Below are positions 54,795-64,000 of a stretch of DNA of 64,000 nucleotides, in pieces (position 1 is the first letter of the stretch; every line of letters starts with the position of its first letter). The translations under genes and the position numbers were made by a program. The stretch lies in NCBI RefSeq assembly GCF_000281045.1, contig NW_008246089.1:206737-270736 (forward strand), read 5' to 3'. A model generated the notes under the pieces. The model had not been told where the DNA came from and did no database searches. It saw only the letters and a program-made list of their open reading frames with translations. Origin of the DNA: Saprolegnia diclina VS20. Its lineage: Eukaryota; Oomycota; Saprolegniomycetes; Saprolegniales; Saprolegniaceae.

Positions 54795-55645
54795 GCGCAC
54801 CAGCCATTTTTCTACATCGCCAATATATATGTATGCTGTCGTCACTGATGGATTTCCATCACCTTGGCTGGCGGAAGGTGATGTTCCGACGTGGCTGAAC
54901 ACACGCAACTCGGCAATTGGGCCGAGGAACCACGATTAGTTCCACGACCACGCGACTGTGCGTTGGGAGGCCTCGAGCGGCATTACAATATGAATTAGTT
55001 TCGATCTCCAAGGATATCCGCACGCAAGAATGCACTAGTAGTGACGAGGTATGATGATGGATCATCAATACACTGTACTGTATGTGACGTCCTATCGAGC
55101 TCCGAGCCGTGACGTTAAGCTCAGCACGATTCATTTTGCTGCAAGGTGCGTTGGTATTCGAAGGTACCATGCTTCAGCACTCACCTATTAAACCTTTGTC
55201 CACTACAGCAGCTAAGACCAAGACATTCGAAAGCTTGTCCCTTCCAGCCGCCGAGATGAGCTCATTTATGGCTGACGTTCTACCACCTATTCAAATGGAT
55301 AGCGCTATGTTGGTAAGCGCGCGGCCGTCGGTAGCATGACGCGCTTTTTTGTGAGGCTCCGCATCGGCGGCTGGACGGTCGCCAAGGACGCGCTGCTGGA
55401 CGTGAGACCAGCGTCGAGCACATCATCGTCGAGTCGCCCACCACTGAGTGTTGGGAACGACGTTGTTTCGGGCCACTCTTCGAACCGCGATGGTCGCTTC
55501 TTCTTCTCGACCGATCGATAACTGGTCGGGTGCAGACTGGTCGCCTTTTTGCCGAGCGATGGCGGCGGCGGGTGGTGCTGTCGTGGCTGCTTTCGAAATT
55601 CCGTCTAACGTGTTGCGTAAATCCACGAGATATATATGTGTAGGA
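54795..55645. other. intergenic, no supported gene
   Basis: Convergent spacer before the end of the CFAP157-like gene. Short frames (55109-55339, 55336-55521) lack recognisable features. Confidence 0.35.
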
Positions 55646-57473
55646 TCACAGTACCCAGCACGGCAGCGTCTGGCTGGCCACCGACCGCTGCCCGACGTGG
55701 CGGGGATACATACTCGTCGTCTCTGGCAGCACTTTGGGGGGGTTGCCGCGGTTGGCGAGCTCGGTTAATATATCGAGCGGGCTCGATGGCGTCGCAATCG
55801 GCGGCAACTCGACACCGAACTGCTTCTCGAGCGCCTCGCGCGTCTTTTCGGACGACTTGGCCGCGCCCAGTTGCTATAGAATGTACGTTTTTCATTTTGT
55901 CATTGTCGAGGACGTACGACAATTTTGGCTTGGTACGTATGCAGCTTTCGAAACAGCATTTGCAACACCTTCTTGACGTCGGCGGGACCCAAGTCGTCGA
56001 GCTTGGCGGGCACGATATCACTGGCGCTCGACTCTTTCGGGGCAGTGGACTTTGTGCCGAGTTGGTGCGTAATGTCGTGGATGGCGGTGGATAGAAAGCG
56101 CAGCGTATCGTCTTGCTCGCCAAGGAAGAGCGTCTTCTCGGCCCGGGCCGCGTCCAGCTGATCGCGGGCGTCCCGGAGCTCGGACGAGAGTGTCCGGAGC
56201 TGCACTTCGAGTTGTGAAGTTTTTTCGCTGAGGAGGCCGATCATGACCTCGTTGGCCTTGTTGACGCTCTCTTTCGACGCATCTTCTTGACTGAGCATCG
56301 TTTGGTGACGCTGCGCTGCGACCTGATCGGCTTGGACGCGCTCGTTGAGTTTCTTGATGAGTTTTTGGTAAAAATGGGTGCGTTTGGCCATTTCCACTTC
56401 GGTTTCCTTGTTGAGCTACGAGAAATGTACATAGTGTCCTCGTTCATGAATGTTGTAAGGTCGCACGGACTTTGATTTGAATACGCAGCTGCGCGACTTC
56501 GGCTTCCATGGTCTTGTACTTGGCGAGGAGCTTCTCGGTTTCTTTGCTCTACACTGCAATGAGCCCCTGTGACGATAGATGCGTGAGTGTATCAACTTGA
56601 TACTGTAGCTCCGAGATCATTTGGTCGTTCTCCATCATGGTGCGCTTGGTCGTCGTGTGCAGCTGGTCTTCGGTCATGGCCAGCAAATTCTAGACCATCG
56701 TCACGAAATTGATGCAAATTCGCATGGTCAACCTGTTTGTTTTCCTTGATTTTGATGAGCATTTCCTTCTTGATCCGCTCCTTCTCTTGTACATTTCGTC
56801 GTTCAATCTCAACCATTTGCTATACTCCAAAATTTGACTCTCAACACCGCCTTGCAAAGGGCTACCTGCTGGTGCGTGGCCTTTTCGCTCTCGAGGTTGA
56901 TCGAGAGCTTCTCGAGAGTCTCCTCCAGTGCAGCTTTGCGCTCCTGGAAGAGCTCGAGTGACTGGAGCGTGGTCTCGGCCGACTCCATGCGCTCGGCCCA
57001 GTCCTTTTTTTCTTTGGAAAATTGCTCGTTTTGGACCGCGAGCGCCGTCTCGTACTCGTCCGTGACAGCCTCCTTCTCCCGCTTGACGCTCTCAATGTCG
57101 GTCTCGAGCTGCGTAATGACCTCGTAGTTGGCGTCGAGCTTCTTGTGCAAATAAAAGTAAATGTCCGCCTATCCATAGGGAACCCCTCAGTTGGCGTCTC
57201 GGTCTGCGATCGAACGGACCTCGTCTTCGCGCTGCTGGAGCAACTTGGCCTTGAGCGTATTGTTCTCCGCCTTGAGCAGCTCGTTCTCTTGCCCCCTATG
57301 ATTTTTCATGCATGACGACGAGGATGGAGAAGGCGAGGCGAGGACATGTGCTTCATCTCGTCGTTGAGGAGCGAGAGCTCAAAGGCCAGGACTGTGTCGA
57401 TCTTGCCGAGCGCTTCCATCGCGATCGTACCAATGTCGCGGAGCTTGGGCCGGTCCGACTCCTTGGACTCCAT
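55646..57473 (-). CDS. CFAP157: CFAP157-like coiled-coil flagellar/basal-body protein
   Basis: ATG 57473 (MESKESDRPKLRDIGTIAME). Exon joins: an intron near 57345-57295 gives MKHM-GQENELLKAENNTLKA, one near 57230 gives QQREDE-ADIYFYLHKKLDANY, and one near 56865 gives ATHQQ-QMVEIERRNVQEKE. Long coiled coil throughout: ESAETTLQSLELFQERKAAL, RTMMENDQMISELQYQ, KNETEVEM-type LNKETEVEMAKRTHFYQKLI, SEKTSQLEVQLRTLSSELRD. A less regular C-terminal part follows (SSPLDILTELANRGNPPKVL, ending CWVL at 55646). The pattern of YFYL..KLD..., TTKRTMMEN and MAKRTHFYQKLI-KKLNERVQ recalls CFAP157/BBOF1 of ciliated cells. Acts at axoneme or basal body if the name is right; BBOF1 is the alternative. Confidence 0.62.
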
Positions 57474-57613
57474 GGCTCCCTCTCGCCACGCGCCGAGAGC
57501 TAGTCGACTATAATTAGGCGCGTAACTCCACTCGGGTTGACATTCTTTTGCAAGTCACGACAATATTGACCATTATGCGTAGCGACTAGAATTTTATTAC
57601 GATTTATAGACAA
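57474..57613. other. short spacer
   Basis: About 140 bases between the CFAP157-like and AIR9-like genes, same strand. No feature. Confidence 0.3.
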
Positions 57614-59091
57614 TTATTGGCTCGTGGCGTGGTCCTGCAGCACTACCCCCTGGGCCAACTGCGTCTCGAGTTCCTCGATTCTCGCTTTGAGGCGCGCGAC
57701 GTCGTCGTCGAGGGGCGGCAGCGGCTCAACGACGGTCTGGAGACCCGAGTGCCCGAGCAGCAACGCGTCAACGTCCTGCAGCAGCGCCGAGCAGAGGTAG
57801 TCTTCTTCGTCCATGTCGTCGTCCGCATCGAGGTTTTCGTACATATCATCGTCGTCATCTCGCGTCGACTCGTCGTCGTCACTGCTGCCTGACGGCGTGA
57901 GCAGTGTCGGCTTGCGCGGCCGCACACTGAGAGGTTTTTGGTGCCAGGGCAGCGCATACACCTAATGACGCGATTCAATTCATGCTCGACGTACACTCAA
58001 AGTACGACCTCTTTTGTCGGCGACACGACGGTGCGAAGCGCCAGGAGCGGCGACTGCCCCGTCGAGACCGCGTCCGAGTGCGCGCGACAACGCAGCGCTT
58101 GGGCCTTGAACGCCATGAAGACGAGGTAGATGATATCACGCGTGCGGTTCGAGTCGACTTTGAGGTGGAGCGGCGTGGGTACGCGCGTGTCGTGGCCCAT
58201 GGCAAGGAGAAAGCCGTTGGGGTGTTGCGGCGCCATCGCAATCTGCAAGGTCGACGAGTAGAGCGCTTCAAAGGGCGGAATGAGCGACGACTCGCAGCTA
58301 ATGCGCACGCGCTTGTCGTCAATGAGCAGCGACCACGTGTCCTACGTCCATTGTTGAGCTATTGCAAGAGGACGTCTTTTGGTACGTCTTTGGAGATTTC
58401 GTGGTGGTTGCTCGGCGCAATGTGTAGATTCTACACAAGGTTGGTCGTCGCGTCTCATAGACATGACAGGACTATGCATAATACCGTGAAGAAGGCGGTG
58501 CGGGCCTCGATGATGTTTTCGACATGCGACCGGATCGTCGGATCTATGAGGCGTCGTTGGTCCCACGGCGCTGTCTGTAGGTCTACCTTCAACGATCGGG
58601 CCAAACTCGGCGCAGTTGACGACAACGTCACCGTCGCTGCTCGCGGCGCGCATGTGCAATAGCAGCGTCGCACCAATGTCCTCGGCGGTCGGCTGGTACC
58701 AGTCGTCATTGGCGAACGGCACGGCGTGGAACTCGCCGCCGCGCTGCGCGCGGTACCACGTGAGCGCCACGTCGAGGCACGACCGCTTCAGCGGCCGGCC
58801 ATTGCACACTGCGAACACGATCTGCGTGTGGTGCACGCCGCCCTGGAGGACGACGCTCTCGAGGAGCGTGCGCGGGTGGCAGCGCCCGATCGCTGCGCAG
58901 AGCTCCTCGCGGTGGCCCGGCGTGGCCGGCTCGCGCTTCCACGGGCGCCGTATTGCGTCCTTCCAGAGCGACGTCCGAGGCGTCACGGGCGACGTCTGGT
59001 TGGTCGCTGGCATTTTCGTCGACTGTCGCCGGTCCACGCCCATGGTTCCTCCGACCACTTGCCGTTGACACAACGAACTGGCCGCCATCAT
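57614..59091 (-). CDS. AIR9-like/A9-domain protein with acidic tail
   Basis: ATG 59091 (MMAASSLCQRQVVGGTMGVD). The basic, Ser/Thr-rich N-terminus (KMPATNQTSPVTPRTSLWKD) is followed by an Ig-like A9-type module: LDVALTWYRAQRGGEFHAVP...WYQPTAEDIGATLLLHMRAA...CAEFGPI. After introns near 58590, 58500 and 58340 comes a PH-like or continuing segment, DTWSLLIDDKRVRISCESSL and GHDTRVPTPLHLKVDSNRTR. The last exon has the acidic stretch DDDESTRDDDDDMYENLDAD and a short coiled coil ending HATSQ at 57614. Similar A9 repeats occur in the plant and protist AIR9 microtubule-associated proteins. That match is weak, and the gene could be an unrelated cytoskeletal protein. Confidence 0.5.
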
Positions 59092-59933
59092 GGGTCGCCG
59101 CCTCGTTTTAATGACATAACACCCAGGCTGGCATACAAACACCAAGTACATTTTGAAAACGAGCCAATGAAAGACACCCAAAACCGTGGGTACCGGATAG
59201 AACGACCGGATGCACCGAAATGACACGGACGCGCGATCTCGGCCCAAGAGTGGGACGCGGCGACTGCTCCGCCAAGGATCTCTGGGCCTATGCTGCTGGT
59301 AGTCGACAGCACGCTAGCTGTTCTCAATAGAGACAACGATTGCGTCGACGGCACCGGTAGCCCACTTATTCGTTCGCTGCCGTTGTGGACAACTTGTCCA
59401 CAATGCTAGGTCGTACTACGCATATTTAAAAAGGTGCCTGGCCTATGCGTGCGTCAGCCGAGCTTTGCTAGCACAATGCGGTGCCGCGCACCGAGCCACA
59501 GTACCTCGTAGCATGCATGCCTCGTCGTCGCTCAAGAGCGTCCGACCTGGGGGTTTCTTAGGCGTTTCTTAGTGATGTTGAACGAGTACGGTACTTGAAC
59601 TAACTAAACTGAAGGAACCACAAAGGATACGGCGATTGCTTGTGCCAGTACAATGATGACTAAGGAGACAGCAAACGTACGTCGTTTACCCATGGCGATC
59701 GAATGCAACAAAGTTCGGCGTTCGGGGGTTCGATGTGGCGCCGCGTTGATGGCGACGACCGGCGACGTAACCGCTGGAACCTCTCAAAACGAATAACCTC
59801 TGTGGCCGCGATACCCCAAACGATTGGCGGAAGCGCCAGCGTGTTTGCCGACCGTTTATTTGACGGCGCCGCTGATTGGCTCTCGGCACATCCAGCTAAG
59901 TGGACGCAAAAATCCAAGTTGGTTCCTGCTACG
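59092..59933. other. intergenic upstream of RNA polymerase I subunit 2
   Basis: No gene supported. ATTGG boxes lie at 59823-59827 and 59875-59879, 55-110 bases before the start. Confidence 0.4.
59823..59879 (+). promoter_or_regulatory. ATTGG pair upstream of RPA2
   Basis: Two ATTGG boxes spaced 52 bases apart close to the start codon at 59934, the same pattern as other promoters in the window. Confidence 0.4.
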
Positions 59934-62900
59934 ATGACGACGACGACGAAGGCCAAGTTTGGGACCTCGTGGCCGGCGACCAACCCGTCCTCGGCGCCGG
60001 GCTCGTGTCCGCAGCGCACGTACGTACCATGCGCTTCGCCGCGCTCTGCTCATGCCAACGATATCTTATAGCAACCCCAAGCTGTTGAAGCTCGTGGAGC
60101 CGCATGTGGCGTCGTTCGACTACATGCTCGAGGAGGGCCTCGACCTCGCCGTGCAGTCGATCGCGCCGCTGTCGATGGACGTTGGCAACAGCAACAAGAT
60201 GACCATTTGGATCGAGAGCGCGCAAATTGGCTTCCCGACCACAGACGCCTCCAACAACCACGCGGTACGTGATGCCACTATTATCATGCGCATCGCACTC
60301 ACGCGCGTATCGAGTAGAAGGCGATGCTGCCAAGCGAGTGCCGGCAGCGTGGCATCTCGTACACGGCGCCGCTCGTCGTGACGCTCGGCCGGTCGTTTGG
60401 CGGCTCGGCGATCGAGCACCTGCAGCGCACGGTCGGCCAGATCCCGATCATGGTGCGCTCCAAGCGGTGCCACCTCGCGGGCCTCTCGCCGCCCGAGCTC
60501 GTCCAGAAGCGCGAAGAAGCCAACGAGATGGGCGGGTACTTTATTTGCAACGGCAACGAGCGCTGCGTGCGCCTCCTCCAGATGCCGCGCCGCCACCAGC
60601 TCATGGCCGTCACGCGTGGCGCGTTCGCCAAGCGTGGCGACCTTTACTCGGACAAGGGTGTCTTCATGCGCTGCGTGCGCCGCGACCAGTCGGCGGTCAC
60701 GATGACGCTCCACTACCTCCTCGACGGCAACGCCACGCTGCGTTTCGGCATCCAAAAGAAGGAGTTTATGGTGCCCGTGGGCCTCCTCCTCAAGGCGCTC
60801 TACACGCTCACGGACCGTGAGGTCTACGACCGCGTCGTGCGCGGCGACACGGAGAACACGTACTTGTCGGCGCGTATGGAGCTCATCCTGCGCGAGTCCA
60901 AGCGCTTCTCGGTCTACTCGCGCGACGAGGCGCTCGCTTACCTCGGCAAGCACTTTCGGTCGGTCGTGCCCTTCTTGGACAAGGACATGTCGAACGTCGA
61001 GGTCGGCAACCGCTTTGTCGACGACTACGTCTTCGTGCATATTCCTAAGGGCGAGAAAGGCCGCGCGCAAAAGGTATCAAGCTATCAACCGATGGCATAT
61101 CGTGTCTCATCGTATGCGTAGGTCGAGCTGCTCTGCTTGATGATCCGCAAGCTGTATGCGTTCGCCAAGGGCGACATTCGCGAAGACAACCCGGATAGCG
61201 TCATGAACCATGAGCTCCTCTTGCCGGGCCACCTCTACCTCATGATCCTCAAGGAAAAGCTCCAGGAGATGCTTGTGAGCATGCGTCTGCAGATCGAGCG
61301 CCAAGTCGCCGACGTCAAGAACAAGGTGAGCGTCATCGACCTCGCGTACCTCAAGAAGACGTGGGAGCGCACGGCCAACATTGGCAACGCGATGACGTAC
61401 TTTCTCAACACGGGCAACCTCCGCACGTCCAGCGGTTTGGATTTGATGCAGCTTGCGGGCTACACGATCGTGGCCGAGAAGCTCAACTACTACCGGTACT
61501 TCTCCCACTTTCGCTCAGTGCACCGTGGTCAGTTCTTCACGACGATGAAGACGACGACGGTCCGCAAGCTCCTCCCCGACTCGTGGGGGTTCATGTGCCC
61601 CGTGCACACCCCCGATGGTTCTCCGTGCGGTCTCCTCAACCATCTGGCGGTCGAGTGCCAGCTCGTGACGTCGCCGCCCTTCACGGCCGACACGGTGCTC
61701 GGCGAAGAGCACAAGCTCGCGCGCTTCCTCGCCGACCTCGGCATGGTGCCGGCGACCGGCTACAGCGATGGTGCGTGCTTCATGCCGCACACGTACCTCC
61801 CGATCACGCTCAACGGCAAGGTCCTCGGTGGCGCGCCCGCCGAGGTCTGCACGATCATCGAGCAGGCGCTGCGCTACACCAAGGCCGTCAAGGACAACAG
61901 CGTGCGTACCGAGCGTGGTGTTGACAAGACGCTTGAAGTGTGCTTGATCCTCCCGGTTGTCGGCGGCCCGTTCCCGGGTCTGTTCCTCTCGTGCGACGCG
62001 GCGCGCTTCACGCGCCCGGTCAAGCAGCTCCAGACCGACCTCGTCGAGTACATTGGCCCGATGGAGCAGGTGTTTATGAACATTGCCGTGCTCAAGGACG
62101 ACATTCGCGCGTCGACGACGCACATGGAGCTCAAGCCGACCAACATGCTCTCGCTCGTCGCGAGTTTGACGCCGTTCTCCGAGCACAACCAGAGTCCGCG
62201 TAACATGTACCAGTGCCAGATGGCCAAGCAGACGATGGGCACGCCCGCCCACTCGATCGTCCACCGCACGGACAACAAGATGTACCGGATCCAGTCGCCG
62301 CAAGCGCCTATCGTGCACAACGAACGCCTCCGCGAGTACCAGCTCGACGAGTACCCGCTCGGCACAAACGCCGTCGTGGCCGTCATCTCGTACACGGGCT
62401 TTGACATGGAAGATGCCATGATTCTCAACAAGTCGGCGTACGAGCGCGGCTTTGGGCACGCGTCAGTCTACAAGCAGATCAAGGTCGACATTTCGCCCAA
62501 TGAAAACTCGACGACCAAGAGCTACTTTGGCAACGTCAAGCCGGGCTCGGCGAACGGCGAAGTGATCTCGACGGCGCTGGACCGCGATGGCTTTCCGCAC
62601 ATTGGCCAAAAGATCCAGTACGGCGAGCCAATTGCGTGCCACATCAACTCGACGACCGGGAAGGAGTCGTTTGTGAAGCACAAGGAGAGCGAGCCGGCCA
62701 TCATCGACCAGATCAACCTCCTCGGCAACACAGGCACGAACGCGGACTTTACCAAGGCCAGCATCAAGCTCCGCTTCGTGCGTAACCCGATCATTGGCGA
62801 CAAGTTTTCATCGCGCCACGGGCAGAAGGGTGTCATGAGTATTCTCTGGCCGCAGGCCGACATGCCTTTCTCCGAGTCGGGCATGAGCCCCGATGTCATC

Positions 62901-63648
62901 ATCAACCCGCACGCGTTCCCGTCCCGCATGACCATTGGCATGCTTGGTACGTGGCTTATTTTGGTTGGAAATGTGGACTGATGATGGCTTCTCTCTAGTC
63001 GAGTCGATGGCGGCCAAGGCCGGTGCGCTCCGCGGCCAGTACATGGACGCGACGCCGTTCCAGTTCAACGAGCAGAACCGTGCGATCGATACGTTTGGCG
63101 TGTACCTCAAGGAGGCCGGCTACAACTACATGGGCAGCGAGCCGCTCTACTCGGGCCTCACGGGCACGGTCATGCACGCCGACATCTACATGGGCGTGGT
63201 CTACTACCAGCGTCTGCGTCATATGGTCAGCGACAAGAGCCAAGTGCGTGCGACGGGTCCGCTCAACTCGCTCACGCGCCAGCCGGTCAAGGGCCGTAAG
63301 AAGCACGGTGGTATCCGCTTTGGCGAAATGGAGCGCGATTCGCTCTTGGCCCACGGCTGTGCGTTCCTCCTCCAAGATCGTCTCATGAACTGCTCGGACA
63401 AGCACATTGCGACCGTGTGCACCAAGTGCGGGAGCTTGCTCAGCACGCTCAACCAGCGGGCGGCCGCAAGCACGGCCGGCGCCTCGGACATTGAGGTCGC
63501 CCTCGGCGCGCGCAAGCTTTGGATGTGCTCGACGTGCTCGACGGGCGAAGGCTGCGAAGCCGTCGCGATGCCGTACGTCTTCCGGTACCTCGCCAACGAA
63601 CTCGCGGCCATGAACATCAAGATGACCATGACGCTCAAGGGCGTGTAA
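59934..63648 (+). CDS. POLR1B: DNA-directed RNA polymerase I, second-largest subunit (RPA2/RPA135)
   Basis: ATG 59934 (MTTTTKAKFGTSWPATNPSS). Its frame joins over the intron ending about 60069 to TNPKLLKLVEPHVASFDYML, so this start is preferred to 59900. Further introns lie near 60265-60316, 61074-61122 and 62946-62999. Beta-subunit landmarks: PIMVRSKRCHLAGLSPPELV, EMGGYFICNGNERCVRLLQM, DSWGFMCPVHTPDGSPCGLL, the HNQSPRNMYQCQMAKQTMGT block, GFDMEDAMILNKSAYERGFG, FSSRHGQKGVMSILWPQADM, HAFPSRMTIGML-VESMAAKA, GGIRFGEMERDSLLAHGCAF and the zinc ribbon CTKCGSLLS...CSTCS. It ends MNIKMTMTLKGV at 63648. Makes pre-rRNA in the nucleolus. About 1,150 residues, full length. Confidence 0.96.
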
Positions 63649-64000
63649 ACACATAGATTCTATATCCTCGGCACCCCCACCACCACCACAACTTGCATAA
63701 TTGAATAGTATACTTAACACCGTTCCCACTGACCAGTGAGCGCGACGCGCAAAAACAAGTGCTGGACCAACGAGGGGTAGGGTTCCGGCCACAGATGCTG
63801 GCGCATTCTCCATGCTCTCATGGGGAAGAAGAGACTCTACCACAAGGAGCAAAAAAGATATGGGCGCTGGCCGCCGTCGGAGGTTTGACGCTGGCCTGGA
63901 GCACGGGTATACTGACTCGATCGACTCTATACCTTTGCCTGCAAGTTGCACAGTAACTTTGCGCCCACGCACGCTCCTGCTTACTACCGCGTGCGCCGTA
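63649..64000. other. downstream of RPA2 to the window edge
   Basis: CACCACCACCACA-type low-complexity sequence at 63672-63690 and no convincing gene before the edge. Confidence 0.4.

Noticed and set aside
61515..62459. Minus-strand frame of 314 residues within RPA2
   Set aside because: Antisense shadow of the polymerase subunit.

Overview
The window is eukaryotic nuclear DNA, most likely from an oomycete, and plausibly from the Saprolegniales. Three things point there. Most genes carry very short introns (about 41-60 nt, often GTACG...CTAG or GTAG) in dense, GC-rich coding sequence. One gene joins a multi-pass membrane domain to a phosphatidylinositol phosphate kinase, the GPCR-PIPK design known from oomycetes and Dictyostelium. 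Centriole and flagellar genes (a SAS-6-like protein and a CFAP157-like protein) sit beside plant-like and protist-like core genes, which fits an organism with swimming zoospores. The lineage is inferred from this, not proven.

Layout. 0-8.4 kb: a truncated gene at the left edge, then a multicopy family of about 270 aa with a weak Uma2/restriction-endonuclease-like signature. It lies in two head-to-head pairs plus a 3' fragment, and only one copy is intact. A coiled-coil/leucine-rich-repeat gene lies between the pairs. 8.4-15.4 kb: NBP35/NUBP1 (cytosolic Fe-S assembly), LIN9/ALY (DREAM-type cell-cycle transcription) and a GPCR-PIPK. 16.3-23.4 kb: ribosomal protein S2 (uS5), a NicO-family nickel/cobalt transporter, Sm-B, a BT1/FBT-family transporter and a fucose mutarotase. 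23.6-34.9 kb: four equilibrative nucleoside transporter (ENT) paralogues around a gene-poor stretch that holds a 425-base assembly gap. 35.7-40.3 kb: a very large helical protein, possibly a Nup188/Nup205-type nucleoporin, followed by another relic of the Uma2-like family. 41.6-52.0 kb: NSE4 (SMC5/6 complex), an unnamed mitochondrial protein, an AT-rich repeat-bearing stretch, a mitochondrial VOC/glyoxalase protein, the catalytic tRNA-guanine transglycosylase QTRT1, a complex I assembly factor (CIA30/NDUFAF1), TRM112 and a peroxisomal enoyl-CoA reductase with a C-terminal SKL signal. 52.4-63.6 kb: SAS6-like, a small type II membrane protein, CFAP157-like, an AIR9-like protein and the second-largest subunit of RNA polymerase I.

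Most of the window is housekeeping: ribosome and tRNA biogenesis, Fe-S assembly, splicing, chromosome maintenance, flagellum. The accessory parts are the decaying Uma2-like family, the ENT array with its gene-poor core, and the repeats near 44 kb. Several short intergenic regions carry paired CCAAT/ATTGG boxes just upstream of start codons, suggesting NF-Y-type promoters. Exon joins were worked out by reading frame and splice consensus without transcript evidence. All database comparisons are from memory of the families, not from a search.
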